7,154 nt of DNA from the NCBI GenBank assembly GCA_900551915.1, contig URXT01000060.1, forward strand, positions 1-7,154. The letters run 5' to 3'. The first letter of the stretch is position 1, and each line of letters opens with the position of its first letter. The stretch is from an uncultured bacterium. GTDB lineage: Bacteria > Cyanobacteriota > Vampirovibrionia > Gastranaerophilales > Gastranaerophilaceae. Positions 1 to 6,278 of this stretch are shown piece after piece. Position numbers and translations under genes: made by a program. The notes beneath the pieces were generated by a model. It was not told where the DNA came from. It saw only the letters and a program-made list of their open reading frames with translations, and made no database searches.

Positions 1-528
1 ATTCAAGCCGTTAGTGCCGTCATTTGTAATATTTAAATCCGTACCGTTGGAGGTAACAGACCCTGTTGAATTGATATTAAATACATTGTCGTGGTTGTAT
101 AAATCTGCAGTTCCTGCATTGCTTATAACATCACCATCAATATTGAAACCATCAGAGCCATAATTATCCATATCAAGGCTTGTTCCGTTAGAGGTTACTG
201 TTGCGCCGTCATTAACGTTTAATCCGCCTTTTTGGTTTAAAATAGTTGCTGCGCCGGTGTTGTTTGTAACTTTGCCGCCGATATTAAGACCGTTATCACC
301 GCTTGAATTTGTAATATTTAGAGTTCCGTCATTTGTTGCGGTACCGTCTATTGTAAGACCTGTGCCGTTTTCTTCATTGGTAATTGTCATGGTGCCTTTG
401 TTTTTAAGTTCACCAGTATTTCCAACATTTAATGCGCCGGCCTTGTTTGTAATGGTTAAGTTTCCATTTGGATTTGAAACTTCACCGTTTATTTGGATAC
501 CTTCAGTTCCGGTATTTGTTATTGTGGT
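1..528 (-). repeat. Tandem 23-24-residue beta-helix rungs in the adhesin
   Basis: Seven full rungs and part of an eighth start at residues 309, 332, 355, 378, 402, 426, 449 and 473. Each opens with a strand of the type (L/M/T)-T-I-T-N, then a variable Gly-rich turn, a short strand such as GLNIGG or GFNIDG, and a turn such as TSNGT or TNDGT. They are similar in protein but clearly divergent in DNA, so they look like old, selected rungs rather than a recent slippage expansion. The array continues past the left edge. Confidence 0.8.
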
Positions 529-1452
529 TGAACTGTTAGCTCCAAAGTTTTTAATTGCTCCGCCAGCGTCAACTTTTGTTCCTACATTTGAAGTTATGAC
601 GATTTTACCGTTAGCATTAGCAAAGCCGTTGCCGGTATTCATGTTGTCAACATTTACAAGCGAATTGAAAAGAGTGTCTGCTGCGTTTTGATTTTTGAGC
701 ACTTGAGTATTGTTGCCCAAACCAGCGATAAGAAGTCCTCCATTACCAACACCAACTTTACCGCCAGCAAGTTCAACATCGCCTCTTGCATAAACTTTAC
801 CATCAATAGAGATTTGTCCGCTTCCGGAGCGTGCCATTGGGTCTGCTGGGTTGTAAGTTTTGTTAATATCCTGAGCGAGTACATGAGTTGAACCGTCTGA
901 GAAGTTTGTATAATTCGGGTCAGGAATTCCGTTTCTCATTTTGTCGAAGTCGCCTACTGAAGGTGTTAAAACCTGTAATGAGCCAACATTCAAAACCCCG
1001 CTTGAACCTACAATCATACCGTTTGGAGAAATAAATACAAGGTTGCCGTCTGATTTAAGCCCGCCTCCAAGTGACTGAACAGCATTTACAATACCTTTGA
1101 TTTCCCCTTGATTTTGAACAAAGTTTACAAAGGTATTGATGTCAGTAAAAATATGTTGTTGTTCACCATTTGGTCCTCTTCCATGTTGAAGAGCCTGGAA
1201 AATGAAGTTTGCAATTTCTCCTTCAGAAAGCTTGAAATCTTGAAACTGTTTAAAACCAACCAGAGCATCTTTATTAATTGCATCTGGTCTTAGTTCATAA
1301 GCTCCGGTTCCAGGATGTGTTGGAATAGCATTGCCGTTAACATCGGTAACCATACCGGCTGAAGCCTGATTTGCCAAAGATTGTTGCAACACTAACACTG
1401 AACATAGTATTAGAGGTACTAATCTTTTGTTGTTTGCTTGTAATTTTCTCAT
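1..1452 (-). CDS. Filamentous haemagglutinin-type adhesin, N-terminal 484 residues (partial)
   Basis: The frame is open from the ATG at 1452-1450 to the window edge, so the C-terminus is missing. The start is supported by GAGG at 1459-1462 on the minus strand, six bases upstream. Residues 1-32 form a signal peptide: basic MRKLQANNKR, a hydrophobic LVPLILCSVLVL core and a likely cut after ASA (residue 32). Residues about 40-165 resemble the haemagglutination-activity/TPS domain that directs two-partner secretion; SPNGMIVGSSGVLNVGSL (142-159) matches the family's NPNG...G...NVGGL motif, with Ser for the first Asn. From about residue 309 the chain becomes Asn/Gly/Thr-rich rungs of a right-handed beta-helix. 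By family knowledge such proteins cross the outer membrane through a TpsB partner and act in adhesion; no tpsB is visible here. The family call is firm; the ligand and total length are unknown. Confidence 0.88.
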   Translation of the reverse strand, partial: MRKLQANNKRLVPLILCSVLVLQQSLANQASAGMVTDVNGNAIPTHPGTGAYELRPDAINKDALVGFKQFQDFKLSEGEIANFIFQALQHGRGPNGEQQHIFTDINTFVNFVQNQGEIKGIVNAVQSLGGGLKSDGNLVFISPNGMIVGSSGVLNVGSLQVLTPSVGDFDKMRNGIPDPNYTNFSDGSTHVLAQDINKTYNPADPMARSGSGQISIDGKVYARGDVELAGGKVGVGNGGLLIAGLGNNTQVLKNQNAADTLFNSLVNVDNMNTGNGFANANGKIVITSNVGTKVDAGGAIKNFGANSSTTITNTGTEGIQINGEVSNPNGNLTITNKAGALNVGNTGELKNKGTMTITNEENGTGLTIDGTATNDGTLNITNSSGDNGLNIGGKVTNNTGAATILNQKGGLNVNDGATVTSNGTSLDMDNYGSDGFNIDGDVISNAGTADLYNHDNVFNINSTGSVTSNGTDLNITNDGTNGLN

Positions 1453-1477
1453 ACGCAACCTCTTTATTTGTTATATT

Positions 1478-1486
1478 TTTATAGCA
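1478..1486 (-). promoter_or_regulatory. Candidate extended -10 promoter of the adhesin gene
   Basis: Read on the minus strand, this is TGCTATAAA, an extended -10 element (TGn followed by TATAAA, one mismatch to TATAAT). It lies about 25 bases upstream of the adhesin start, leaving a short leader that contains the GAGG ribosome site. There is no good -35 hexamer at the expected distance, which extended -10 promoters can tolerate. Confidence 0.4.
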
Positions 1487-1648
1487 CATTAACACTCGTA
1501 TCTTGACTATATAGATATATAAACGGTCGCATGTAGTAAAAAATTGAGTGTTTTTCGCTAAAGATTTACAAAATGTTACATTCGGCTTCCAGCTTTTAGA
1601 GTTTTTATGAAAACCGAGTATGTATTATTATATAATATACCCTCAAAT

Positions 1649-1678
1649 TTGAAAATATATACAAAAGGTCCATATATT
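1649..1678 (+). promoter_or_regulatory. Candidate sigma-70-type promoter for the 1065-residue gene
   Basis: TTGAAA at 1649-1654 and TATATT at 1673-1678 are separated by 18 bases; each has one mismatch to the housekeeping consensus. Transcription would start near 1685 and give a leader of about 180 bases. A weaker alternative is TTGAAA at 1705-1710 with TATGAA at 1729-1734. In DNA this AT-rich such matches arise by chance, so the assignment is tentative. Confidence 0.35.
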
Positions 1679-1863
1679 AAGAAATGTAAATGTGAATTTT
1701 AGGCTTGAAATGCACTAATAGCAAGAAATATGAAAAATGTTGATTTTTTGTATTAAATTTTACGCAATTTCGTGCCGAATAAAAACTTTATAGAAATAAG
1801 GATATAAAAGAGAAGTAAAATAATGCGCTTTTTGCAATTGTAAAAGGAGCAGAAAGGACAATT

Positions 1864-4800
1864 ATGTGTGCTAACGAGATTAACTACCACCAGTATGGAA
1901 TTACCAAAGCTCAGTGGGATTCTTGTCCGGATAAAGTGAAAAACTTTATCAAAAACAATCCTGAGCAGTTTGCTAATTTGCAAAAAACCTACACCACAGA
2001 ACAAATTATTAACAGCTTATGTGGTAAAGGTACAAAAGTAGAGCAAAGAAAAGGTACTTCGGTTGAAACTTTGGACAAACTTGAAGAGTTTAAACCCAAA
2101 GTTACACCTGAGCAGGTTGCAACTGACAAAATTGCACGTGAAGAAGCAGTTCAAGGCTACAAAAATTATTTGAAAGCCAGATATATTGAAAATAAAGATG
2201 AGCTTATTAATGATTATACACGCTTCACCTATCGTGCAAAAATCATGAAACAAGCCCAAAACTTAGAAATCTTAAAAAAAGACAACCCAATGCTGCTTAA
2301 TACTAAATATTTTGCAGAAGGTCATGCAACTGCGGATGAAGAAAAACTTCTTGAAGAAAAAACACAAGCTCTTATTGATTATTACAGTCAGGATTGTAAT
2401 AAAGCAGAAGCTGAAAAAGAGTACAATAACGCATTTACAAAAAATCTAAATAAGAAAAATAGAATTGGAACAGGCGAACAAATCGACTGGAACAATAAAG
2501 AACATTCAAGTGCAAAAATTCGTGAACTCGCTGAATACAAAGCTTTAAAAGAATTTGATATTGGCCCGGACAGAATGAAAATGATTGCACGCGATATTGT
2601 AGATAATGAACATTACTACAAGGCAAGAGGCGTCAATCAAAAATACGATGATAAAATTTCAAAACTCAAAGCAGATGCTTTAACTCCTGAAATGAAGCAA
2701 TTGCAAAAAGAGTTTGGAATTGAAGACCTCAAAAGACAGGACGAAATTGCCAAATTGATGTCGGAAGCTGAAACTCCTGAGTCAACAAATCTTCGTGCAG
2801 CTTACAAAGCAGCTGAAAAACAATATAAAGCTGATATATATCAGGCTCAAAAAGAAGGTGATGACAACAAAGTTGCCAAGCTTCAGGAAGAATATAAGAA
2901 AGCCGCAGAACAAGCTAAAGAAGATATTAAAAAAGCTCTTGATCCTGAAAAGAAAAAAGCTGCTGATGCTTTAGTTAATGAACGTATGGAAAAACTTAAA
3001 GAGTTTAATGAGGCTTTCGAAGCTAAATACCCTGCAGATGTTCAAAAGAAAATCGGCGACCTTCAGCTTAAACGAGTCAAAGAACTTGAAAAAGTTGCAG
3101 AAGAATCTAGAACCAATATAGATAAAATTGATGTCGACAAACTTGCAGAAGCGATGGCTGAAGCTCAAGTTGACAAAATGGAAACCGAACATAGAATTAA
3201 AAATACCGAAGTTCACTGGAATAATTCTGATAAAAAAGGTATTGACAAAAAAGATGGTAAAAATCACACATTCCCGTTCTCAGGCAAACGGGAAAAAGAA
3301 ATGCGTGAATATATCATCAATAATGGCGATAGATTTGGTACCCCGGTTAAAGATGGCGAAACCGCTGATTATACCTACAAAGGCGTCGGCTACAAATTCT
3401 CAAGCGACATGTACAAAGACCGTATGGTACAGCTTGCCGGCGAACACGGACTAGATAACGAGTATAAAACTGATCCGTACCACAAAGCCGACCTGTATGC
3501 AGGTATTGCTGACAGAAAAGCCTTGATTGATGATATACAAAATGACAACAAAGAGCAAATCAAGCTTAGAGAAAGAAGAATGGCTAAAGAACTCTTTGAA
3601 GGAGCAGGACTTGATGTCGGTGGCGACCAGACTATTGCTAAACGCTGGGGCGGCCTAGGTTTGGCAGGTCTGACCGGTGCAGCTACCGGAGGTGCTACTG
3701 CGGCATTTATGGAATTTTACAGTAAAACAAAACTTGCTTCCGGTAAATTTGCAAAATGGGCTTCTCTAACAGGTGCTATACCTTATTCAGAAGTTGTAAA
3801 TTACTCAGGCGTAACACACGCTAAACTCACCGGCAAAGCAAGCGGCTATACAGATGCACACTTAGAAACCGATATATCAGGTGTAGCAACAGGAAATGTT
3901 GAAATTCCATATAAAGATACATACACATACAGCGGCGGTGGTACTTTAACCGGAACTTTCACAGGAAGCGGAACTGCACATGGTACAGTCTACAACACAT
4001 CCCAAGTGTGGGAAAACGGTATCCTGACAAGTGAAATTACAACCCCACAGGATGTGTCAATACCATATGAGTATGCGCATGACTATAATCTTCCTTACAC
4101 ATATAGCGGAAAAGGAACGGTTTCAGGAGTTGCAAAAGGACAGGCAAATATTCCATATAATCAGCATGTTTCTGTTGATGGCACGGCATATTTCGAAACA
4201 GATGTAACACTTGAAGGTCCTGCTGAATATAGCGGTTCAACAGTTGTCAATGGCGAAGCTAAAGGTACTATTGAAGGCGAAGTTACTGGTGAAGTCCACG
4301 ATGCAAAAACTGACATTGAATGGGGTCGTATTGGTACGGCGGCACTTATCGGCGGCATTTCAAATATGATCAACTTTGGAGTAAGCAAATGGGGTAAAAC
4401 CTATGATGATACAGACAATGCATATGCAGCTCTAAGAGGAATGGTAGCAGAAAAGAACCTTGAAGGCAGAAACATTACTCCGCTCAACCAGCTGCAGGTT
4501 GCTCCTATTGACGTTTCGGATGAAGATGTTGAGCTTCCTGGTCCTATTGCGGTGCCTCAACCTGAAGCGGCTGACGACTGCTCCGCATCAGCGCAAGACT
4601 TGAGCCGTAAAGATGAGCCGGTTGAAACCTTCCATGTCGGAAGAAAGAACCTTGCTGATATCATTCGTAAGAAATACGGAATTTCTGACTCAAAAGACCT
4701 ATATGCCGCAGTTGGTGTTGTTAAAGGCTGGCATGGCATAAATGGCACAGACAGAAAGAAAAACATATATATAGCAGAACTTGGCTTGAAAGACAAAATT

Positions 4801-5061
4801 GAACTTCCTGGAGGTAAAACTTACGAATATGTTCAAGGCGTCGGACGCGATTCAATTGCTGATAACACCGCACCTGACAAAAAAGGTGATGGCTTCGGTA
4901 AATACGCAAGAGTTGATGTCAAAGCCGGTCAGGTTACTCTCAGCTGCGACGGTTCTGTTTACAAGTTCGAAAGCTACGAACTTGCTCAAAAAGTTGCTGA
5001 TTTCTTCAACAAAAACCATAGAATGCCTGATTCTGAAGAAATGATGGAACTTAAAAAATAA
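1864..5061 (+). CDS. Large multidomain protein of unknown function: helical stalk, glycine-zipper-flanked beta repeats, LysM-like C-terminus
   Basis: I do not recognise this 1065-residue protein as a whole. AAAGGA (1853-1858) lies five bases before the ATG; a second site, AGGAG (1845-1849), is farther away. No signal peptide is apparent. Visible parts: residues 1-60, a small domain with Cys2, Cys21 and Cys53; about 85-260, charged helices; 261-448, Lys/Glu/Ala-rich probable coiled coil; about 460-590, a mixed charged domain; 595-618, hydrophobic glycine-zipper segment starting WGGLGLAG; 639-819, Gly/Tyr/Thr-rich beta repeats; 820-840, a second such segment starting WGRIGTAA; 880-905, an acidic/proline linker; 921-982, a region reading like a degenerate LysM (KNLADIIRKKYGI, then IELP); and a C-terminal tail. 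The gene is monocistronic, ending before a hairpin. A surface or peptidoglycan-associated role is inference. Alternatives are a secreted effector or a structural stalk protein. Confidence 0.85.
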   Translation: MCANEINYHQYGITKAQWDSCPDKVKNFIKNNPEQFANLQKTYTTEQIINSLCGKGTKVEQRKGTSVETLDKLEEFKPKVTPEQVATDKIAREEAVQGYKNYLKARYIENKDELINDYTRFTYRAKIMKQAQNLEILKKDNPMLLNTKYFAEGHATADEEKLLEEKTQALIDYYSQDCNKAEAEKEYNNAFTKNLNKKNRIGTGEQIDWNNKEHSSAKIRELAEYKALKEFDIGPDRMKMIARDIVDNEHYYKARGVNQKYDDKISKLKADALTPEMKQLQKEFGIEDLKRQDEIAKLMSEAETPESTNLRAAYKAAEKQYKADIYQAQKEGDDNKVAKLQEEYKKAAEQAKEDIKKALDPEKKKAADALVNERMEKLKEFNEAFEAKYPADVQKKIGDLQLKRVKELEKVAEESRTNIDKIDVDKLAEAMAEAQVDKMETEHRIKNTEVHWNNSDKKGIDKKDGKNHTFPFSGKREKEMREYIINNGDRFGTPVKDGETADYTYKGVGYKFSSDMYKDRMVQLAGEHGLDNEYKTDPYHKADLYAGIADRKALIDDIQNDNKEQIKLRERRMAKELFEGAGLDVGGDQTIAKRWGGLGLAGLTGAATGGATAAFMEFYSKTKLASGKFAKWASLTGAIPYSEVVNYSGVTHAKLTGKASGYTDAHLETDISGVATGNVEIPYKDTYTYSGGGTLTGTFTGSGTAHGTVYNTSQVWENGILTSEITTPQDVSIPYEYAHDYNLPYTYSGKGTVSGVAKGQANIPYNQHVSVDGTAYFETDVTLEGPAEYSGSTVVNGEAKGTIEGEVTGEVHDAKTDIEWGRIGTAALIGGISNMINFGVSKWGKTYDDTDNAYAALRGMVAEKNLEGRNITPLNQLQVAPIDVSDEDVELPGPIAVPQPEAADDCSASAQDLSRKDEPVETFHVGRKNLADIIRKKYGISDSKDLYAAVGVVKGWHGINGTDRKKNIYIAELGLKDKIELPGGKTYEYVQGVGRDSIADNTAPDKKGDGFGKYARVDVKAGQVTLSCDGSVYKFESYELAQKVADFFNKNHRMPDSEEMMELKK
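3646..4383 (+). repeat. IPY/YSG beta-repeat module between two WG glycine-zipper segments
   Basis: Within the 1065-residue protein, the tripeptide Ile-Pro-Tyr recurs at residues 639, 681, 733 and 763, each followed at variable distance by Tyr-Ser-Gly (647, 689, 747, 789) and alternating Gly/Thr/Val runs such as GTLTGTFTGSGTAHGT. The pattern suggests beta-strands in a small repeat fold. The block is enclosed by hydrophobic segments beginning at Trp595 and Trp820 that share the pattern W-G-x-(L/I)-G-x-A-x-L-x-G. The repeats diverge in DNA and in spacing (42, 52 and 30 residues), so they are not a recent duplication. Confidence 0.65.
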
Positions 5062-5063
5062 AA

Positions 5064-5079
5064 GTTGTTTGCAAACAAC
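5064..5079. repeat. Perfect 16-base palindrome just after the stop codon
   Basis: GTTGTTTGCAAACAAC equals its own reverse complement and begins two bases after the stop codon of the 1065-residue gene. As RNA it could form only a short hairpin with a tight loop, while as DNA it has the shape of a dimeric repressor site. It is not followed by a T tract, so it is not itself a terminator. Confidence 0.6.
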
Positions 5080-5081
5080 AG

Positions 5082-5107
5082 TTCATACATAAAAACGGAG
5101 GTATGAA
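5082..5107 (+). repeat. Inverted repeat with a GGAG-bearing loop
   Basis: TTCATAC (5082-5088) and GTATGAA (5101-5107) are perfect 7-base arms around a 12-base loop, ATAAAAACGGAG. The loop and the start of the right arm together spell GGAGGT directly abutting an ATG (5103-5105). That ATG would give only seven codons before a stop and lies too close to the Shine-Dalgarno-like site, so I do not call a gene. An AnGGA sequence in a hairpin loop resembles the kind of site CsrA-type proteins bind; this is speculation. Confidence 0.5.
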
Positions 5108-5140
5108 ATTCAGAGAGCACAATTGAATAGATAGTTTAAG

Positions 5141-5164
5141 CGAAGCCGGTTTCAGCCGGCTTCG
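5141..5164 (+). terminator. Hairpin terminator between convergent genes
   Basis: CGAAGCCGG (5141-5149) pairs perfectly with CCGGCTTCG (5156-5164) across a six-base loop. This GC-rich 9-bp stem stands out in AT-rich surroundings. On the plus strand it is followed by TTATTTGTTAT, an imperfect T-rich tail. On the minus strand the following CTTAAACT is poorer. It probably ends the 1065-residue gene's transcript and may also slow transcripts from the L,D-transpeptidase gene, whose stop codon is eight bases away. Confidence 0.75.
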
Positions 5165-5171
5165 TTATTTG

Positions 5172-5798
5172 TTATCGTATAAAACGAATTAAATCGCCTC
5201 GTTTAACTTCTTTTGCCAATTTTTTAATAATTTCGTTGTCCATTCTAATGCAGCCTAAAGAAGCATGTTTACCAATGCTTTTCGGATTTGCGTTTCCGTG
5301 AATAAATTGTCCTGTTCTGCCGCGTTTGCCGGTTTCAGGATCAATTGTGTCAAGGCAGATTACTCTTGGTCCGTAATCCCAGGGCTTCCGCCTTCTTTTA
5401 GTAGATGCGGGTGCGGATTTGTATGGATAAGATTCAACATGGGTTACTATTCGTAAACCTTCTTTTGTTGGAGTTGATTTCTTCCCGCTTGCAACAAGAT
5501 ATGCGCAGGTTGCCTTTCCGTTTACGTCATATTGATAAAGAACATTTTTTGATAAATCCACAACAATTGCAGCATTTTTGGGTTCTCCAGCCAGTTCTAC
5601 TTTCGGGCTTGGCGCGTAAAGAAGAACAGAGTCTCCTGTTGTTCCTGTAGCCGGTACTTTTACAGAAAGTTCAAAGGTATCTTTTTTCAAGGTAGTGCTA
5701 TCTGATTGAGCACGCACAGACGGTGCTGCAACGGCCAGAGTTCCTGCCGCAAGTGTAAAACCTAAAGCATGCTTAATTCCAGTAAATGTAACTTTCAT
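5172..5798 (-). CDS. Secreted L,D-transpeptidase (YkuD domain)
   Basis: The 208-residue product has a signal peptide (residues 1 to about 30; hydrophobic stretch ALGFTLAAGTLAVAAPSV, likely cut near VRA/Q). The YkuD catalytic domain covers about 76-208. It begins NAAIVVDLSKNVLYQYDVNGK, the usual opening strand pair. It ends with the active-site signature: FIHGN with His167, then SLGCIRMDN with Ser180, Cys183 and Arg185. Such enzymes use the cysteine to form 3-3 cross-links in periplasmic peptidoglycan or to attach proteins to it. Length is typical of single-domain members, and there is no LysM. An Arg/Lys-rich TKRRRKPW stretch (133-140) lies in the lid region. The start is supported by AGGA (5804-5807, minus) five bases upstream. 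Which reaction it performs cannot be told. Confidence 0.93.
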   Translation of the reverse strand: MKVTFTGIKHALGFTLAAGTLAVAAPSVRAQSDSTTLKKDTFELSVKVPATGTTGDSVLLYAPSPKVELAGEPKNAAIVVDLSKNVLYQYDVNGKATCAYLVASGKKSTPTKEGLRIVTHVESYPYKSAPASTKRRRKPWDYGPRVICLDTIDPETGKRGRTGQFIHGNANPKSIGKHASLGCIRMDNEIIKKLAKEVKRGDLIRFIR

Positions 5799-5886
5799 AT
5801 TAATCCTAAAACCTGAAAAAAATATTTTTTGCGCTATGACAAATTTTTAAAATTTTTGGAAATATAATCTTTATTGCAACCAAAAA

Positions 5887-6020
5887 TTCCGATGGACACT
5901 CTGCCGAAAAAACAATTGCCAAAGGGAACAACCGAACTGGGTGAGGTTTGTGACCCTATGTGCCTTGTGCTAAATATTGTTTTTTGAGAGGTAAGAATCG
6001 GAGGTTCGACTCCAAAAGTC
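5887..6020. ncRNA. Candidate rod-like structured RNA (strand uncertain)
   Basis: The segment folds back on itself: TCCGAT (5888-5893) pairs with ATCGGA (5997-6002), CTCT (5899-5902) with AGAG (5987-5990), and AAAAAACAAT (5907-5916) with ATTGTTTTTT (5976-5985). The top holds GC/AAGG pairing (5918-5925 with 5963-5970, small bulges) and small hairpins such as ACC/GGT (5931-5933, 5940-5942) and GGT/ACC (5945-5947, 5953-5955). Two small hairpins follow, GGAG/CTCC (6000-6013), which competes with the outer stem, and GACT/AGTC (6008-6020). A TATAAT at 5863-5868 could start a plus transcript. On the minus strand the segment would lie in the L,D-transpeptidase leader, and the rod is followed by ATTTTT. 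I match it to no known family with confidence. Confidence 0.42.
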
Positions 6021-6039
6021 TTAATCAAGCAATAAAAAA

Positions 6040-6125
6040 TGCCGATGGCCGGAGTCGAACCGGCACGTGGGGTGAACCACACCAGATTTTGAGTCTGGCA
6101 CGTCTACCAATTTCATCACATCGGC
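6040..6125 (-). tRNA. tRNA-Leu (anticodon CAA)
   Basis: The 86-base minus-strand sequence folds as a class II tRNA. The acceptor is GCCGATG (6125-6119) with CATCGGC (6047-6041) and discriminator A at 6040. The D arm contains AAATTGGTAGA, and the anticodon stem CCAGA/TCTGG carries the loop CTCAAAA. A long variable arm (GTGG/CCAC) and the T arm GCCGG-TTCGACT-CCGGC complete it. The anticodon CAA (6091-6089) reads UUG leucine codons. The long variable arm and A73 are standard for bacterial tRNA-Leu. CCA is not encoded; a T6 run (6039-6034) follows directly and may help end the transcript. Confidence 0.97.
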
Positions 6126-6152
6126 ATTTATATTAATCTGTCATGTACATTA

Positions 6153-6180
6153 ATCATACCAGAAACATTTTAAATTTCAA
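6153..6180 (-). promoter_or_regulatory. Promoter of tRNA-Leu
   Basis: On the minus strand, TTGAAA (6180-6175) and TATGAT (6158-6153) are separated by 16 bases, and TGG precedes the -10 to make an extended -10 element. Transcription would begin near 6146, about 20 bases before the mature tRNA 5' end, a normal precursor leader. Spacing, strand and position agree well, making this the best promoter in the window. Confidence 0.65.
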
Positions 6181-6278
6181 ATACTTTTTTATTAATTTAA
6201 AATTGCCTTACTGTACGGTTAATATTTTTATTAAAACAGGTAAAATATTTTTGATTTAATTTAAAATGTTGAGGTGAT

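Larger units (their letters stand above)
1453..1863. other. AT-rich divergent intergenic region
   Basis: This 411-base stretch separates the start codons of the adhesin (minus) and the 1065-residue gene (plus). It is very AT-rich and has no credible reading frame. It should hold both promoters; the best candidates are listed separately. It also has alternating TATATA runs near 1509-1522 and 1628-1640. A loose 7-base inverted repeat, AACACTC (1491-1497) and GAGTGTT (1546-1552), could be an operator but is too short and too widely spaced to call. Confidence 0.7.

Noticed and set aside
257..691. Open plus-strand frame of 144 codons
   Set aside because: It lies antisense to the adhesin, has low-complexity Phe/Val/Pro content reflecting the reversed Asn/Gly/Thr repeats, and has no ribosome site. 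It is a shadow of the minus-strand gene.
1491..1552. Inverted repeat AACACTC / GAGTGTT upstream of the adhesin
   Set aside because: Seven-base arms 48 bases apart are expected by chance at this length.
1828..1846. Small hairpin CTTTT/AAAAG near the ribosome site of the 1065-residue gene
   Set aside because: A 5-bp, nearly all A-T stem with a 9-base loop is too weak to claim as regulation.
5103..5126. Seven-codon mini-frame after GGAGGT
   Set aside because: The Shine-Dalgarno-like sequence abuts the ATG with no spacer and the frame is trivially short; better explained as part of the inverted repeat.
5975..6020. Second tRNA on the plus strand, suggested by GGTTCGACTCC
   Set aside because: Only two T-stem pairs form and no matching 5' acceptor strand (GACTTTT) or D arm exists upstream.
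5834..6082. Open minus-strand frame of 82 codons
   Set aside because: It begins inside tRNA-Leu and runs across the rod-like segment, with no ribosome site or family-like composition.
6203..6231. Possible plus-strand promoter TTGCCT / TTTTAT before the 6279 gene
   Set aside because: Each hexamer has two mismatches, so it is no better than chance in this AT-rich stretch.
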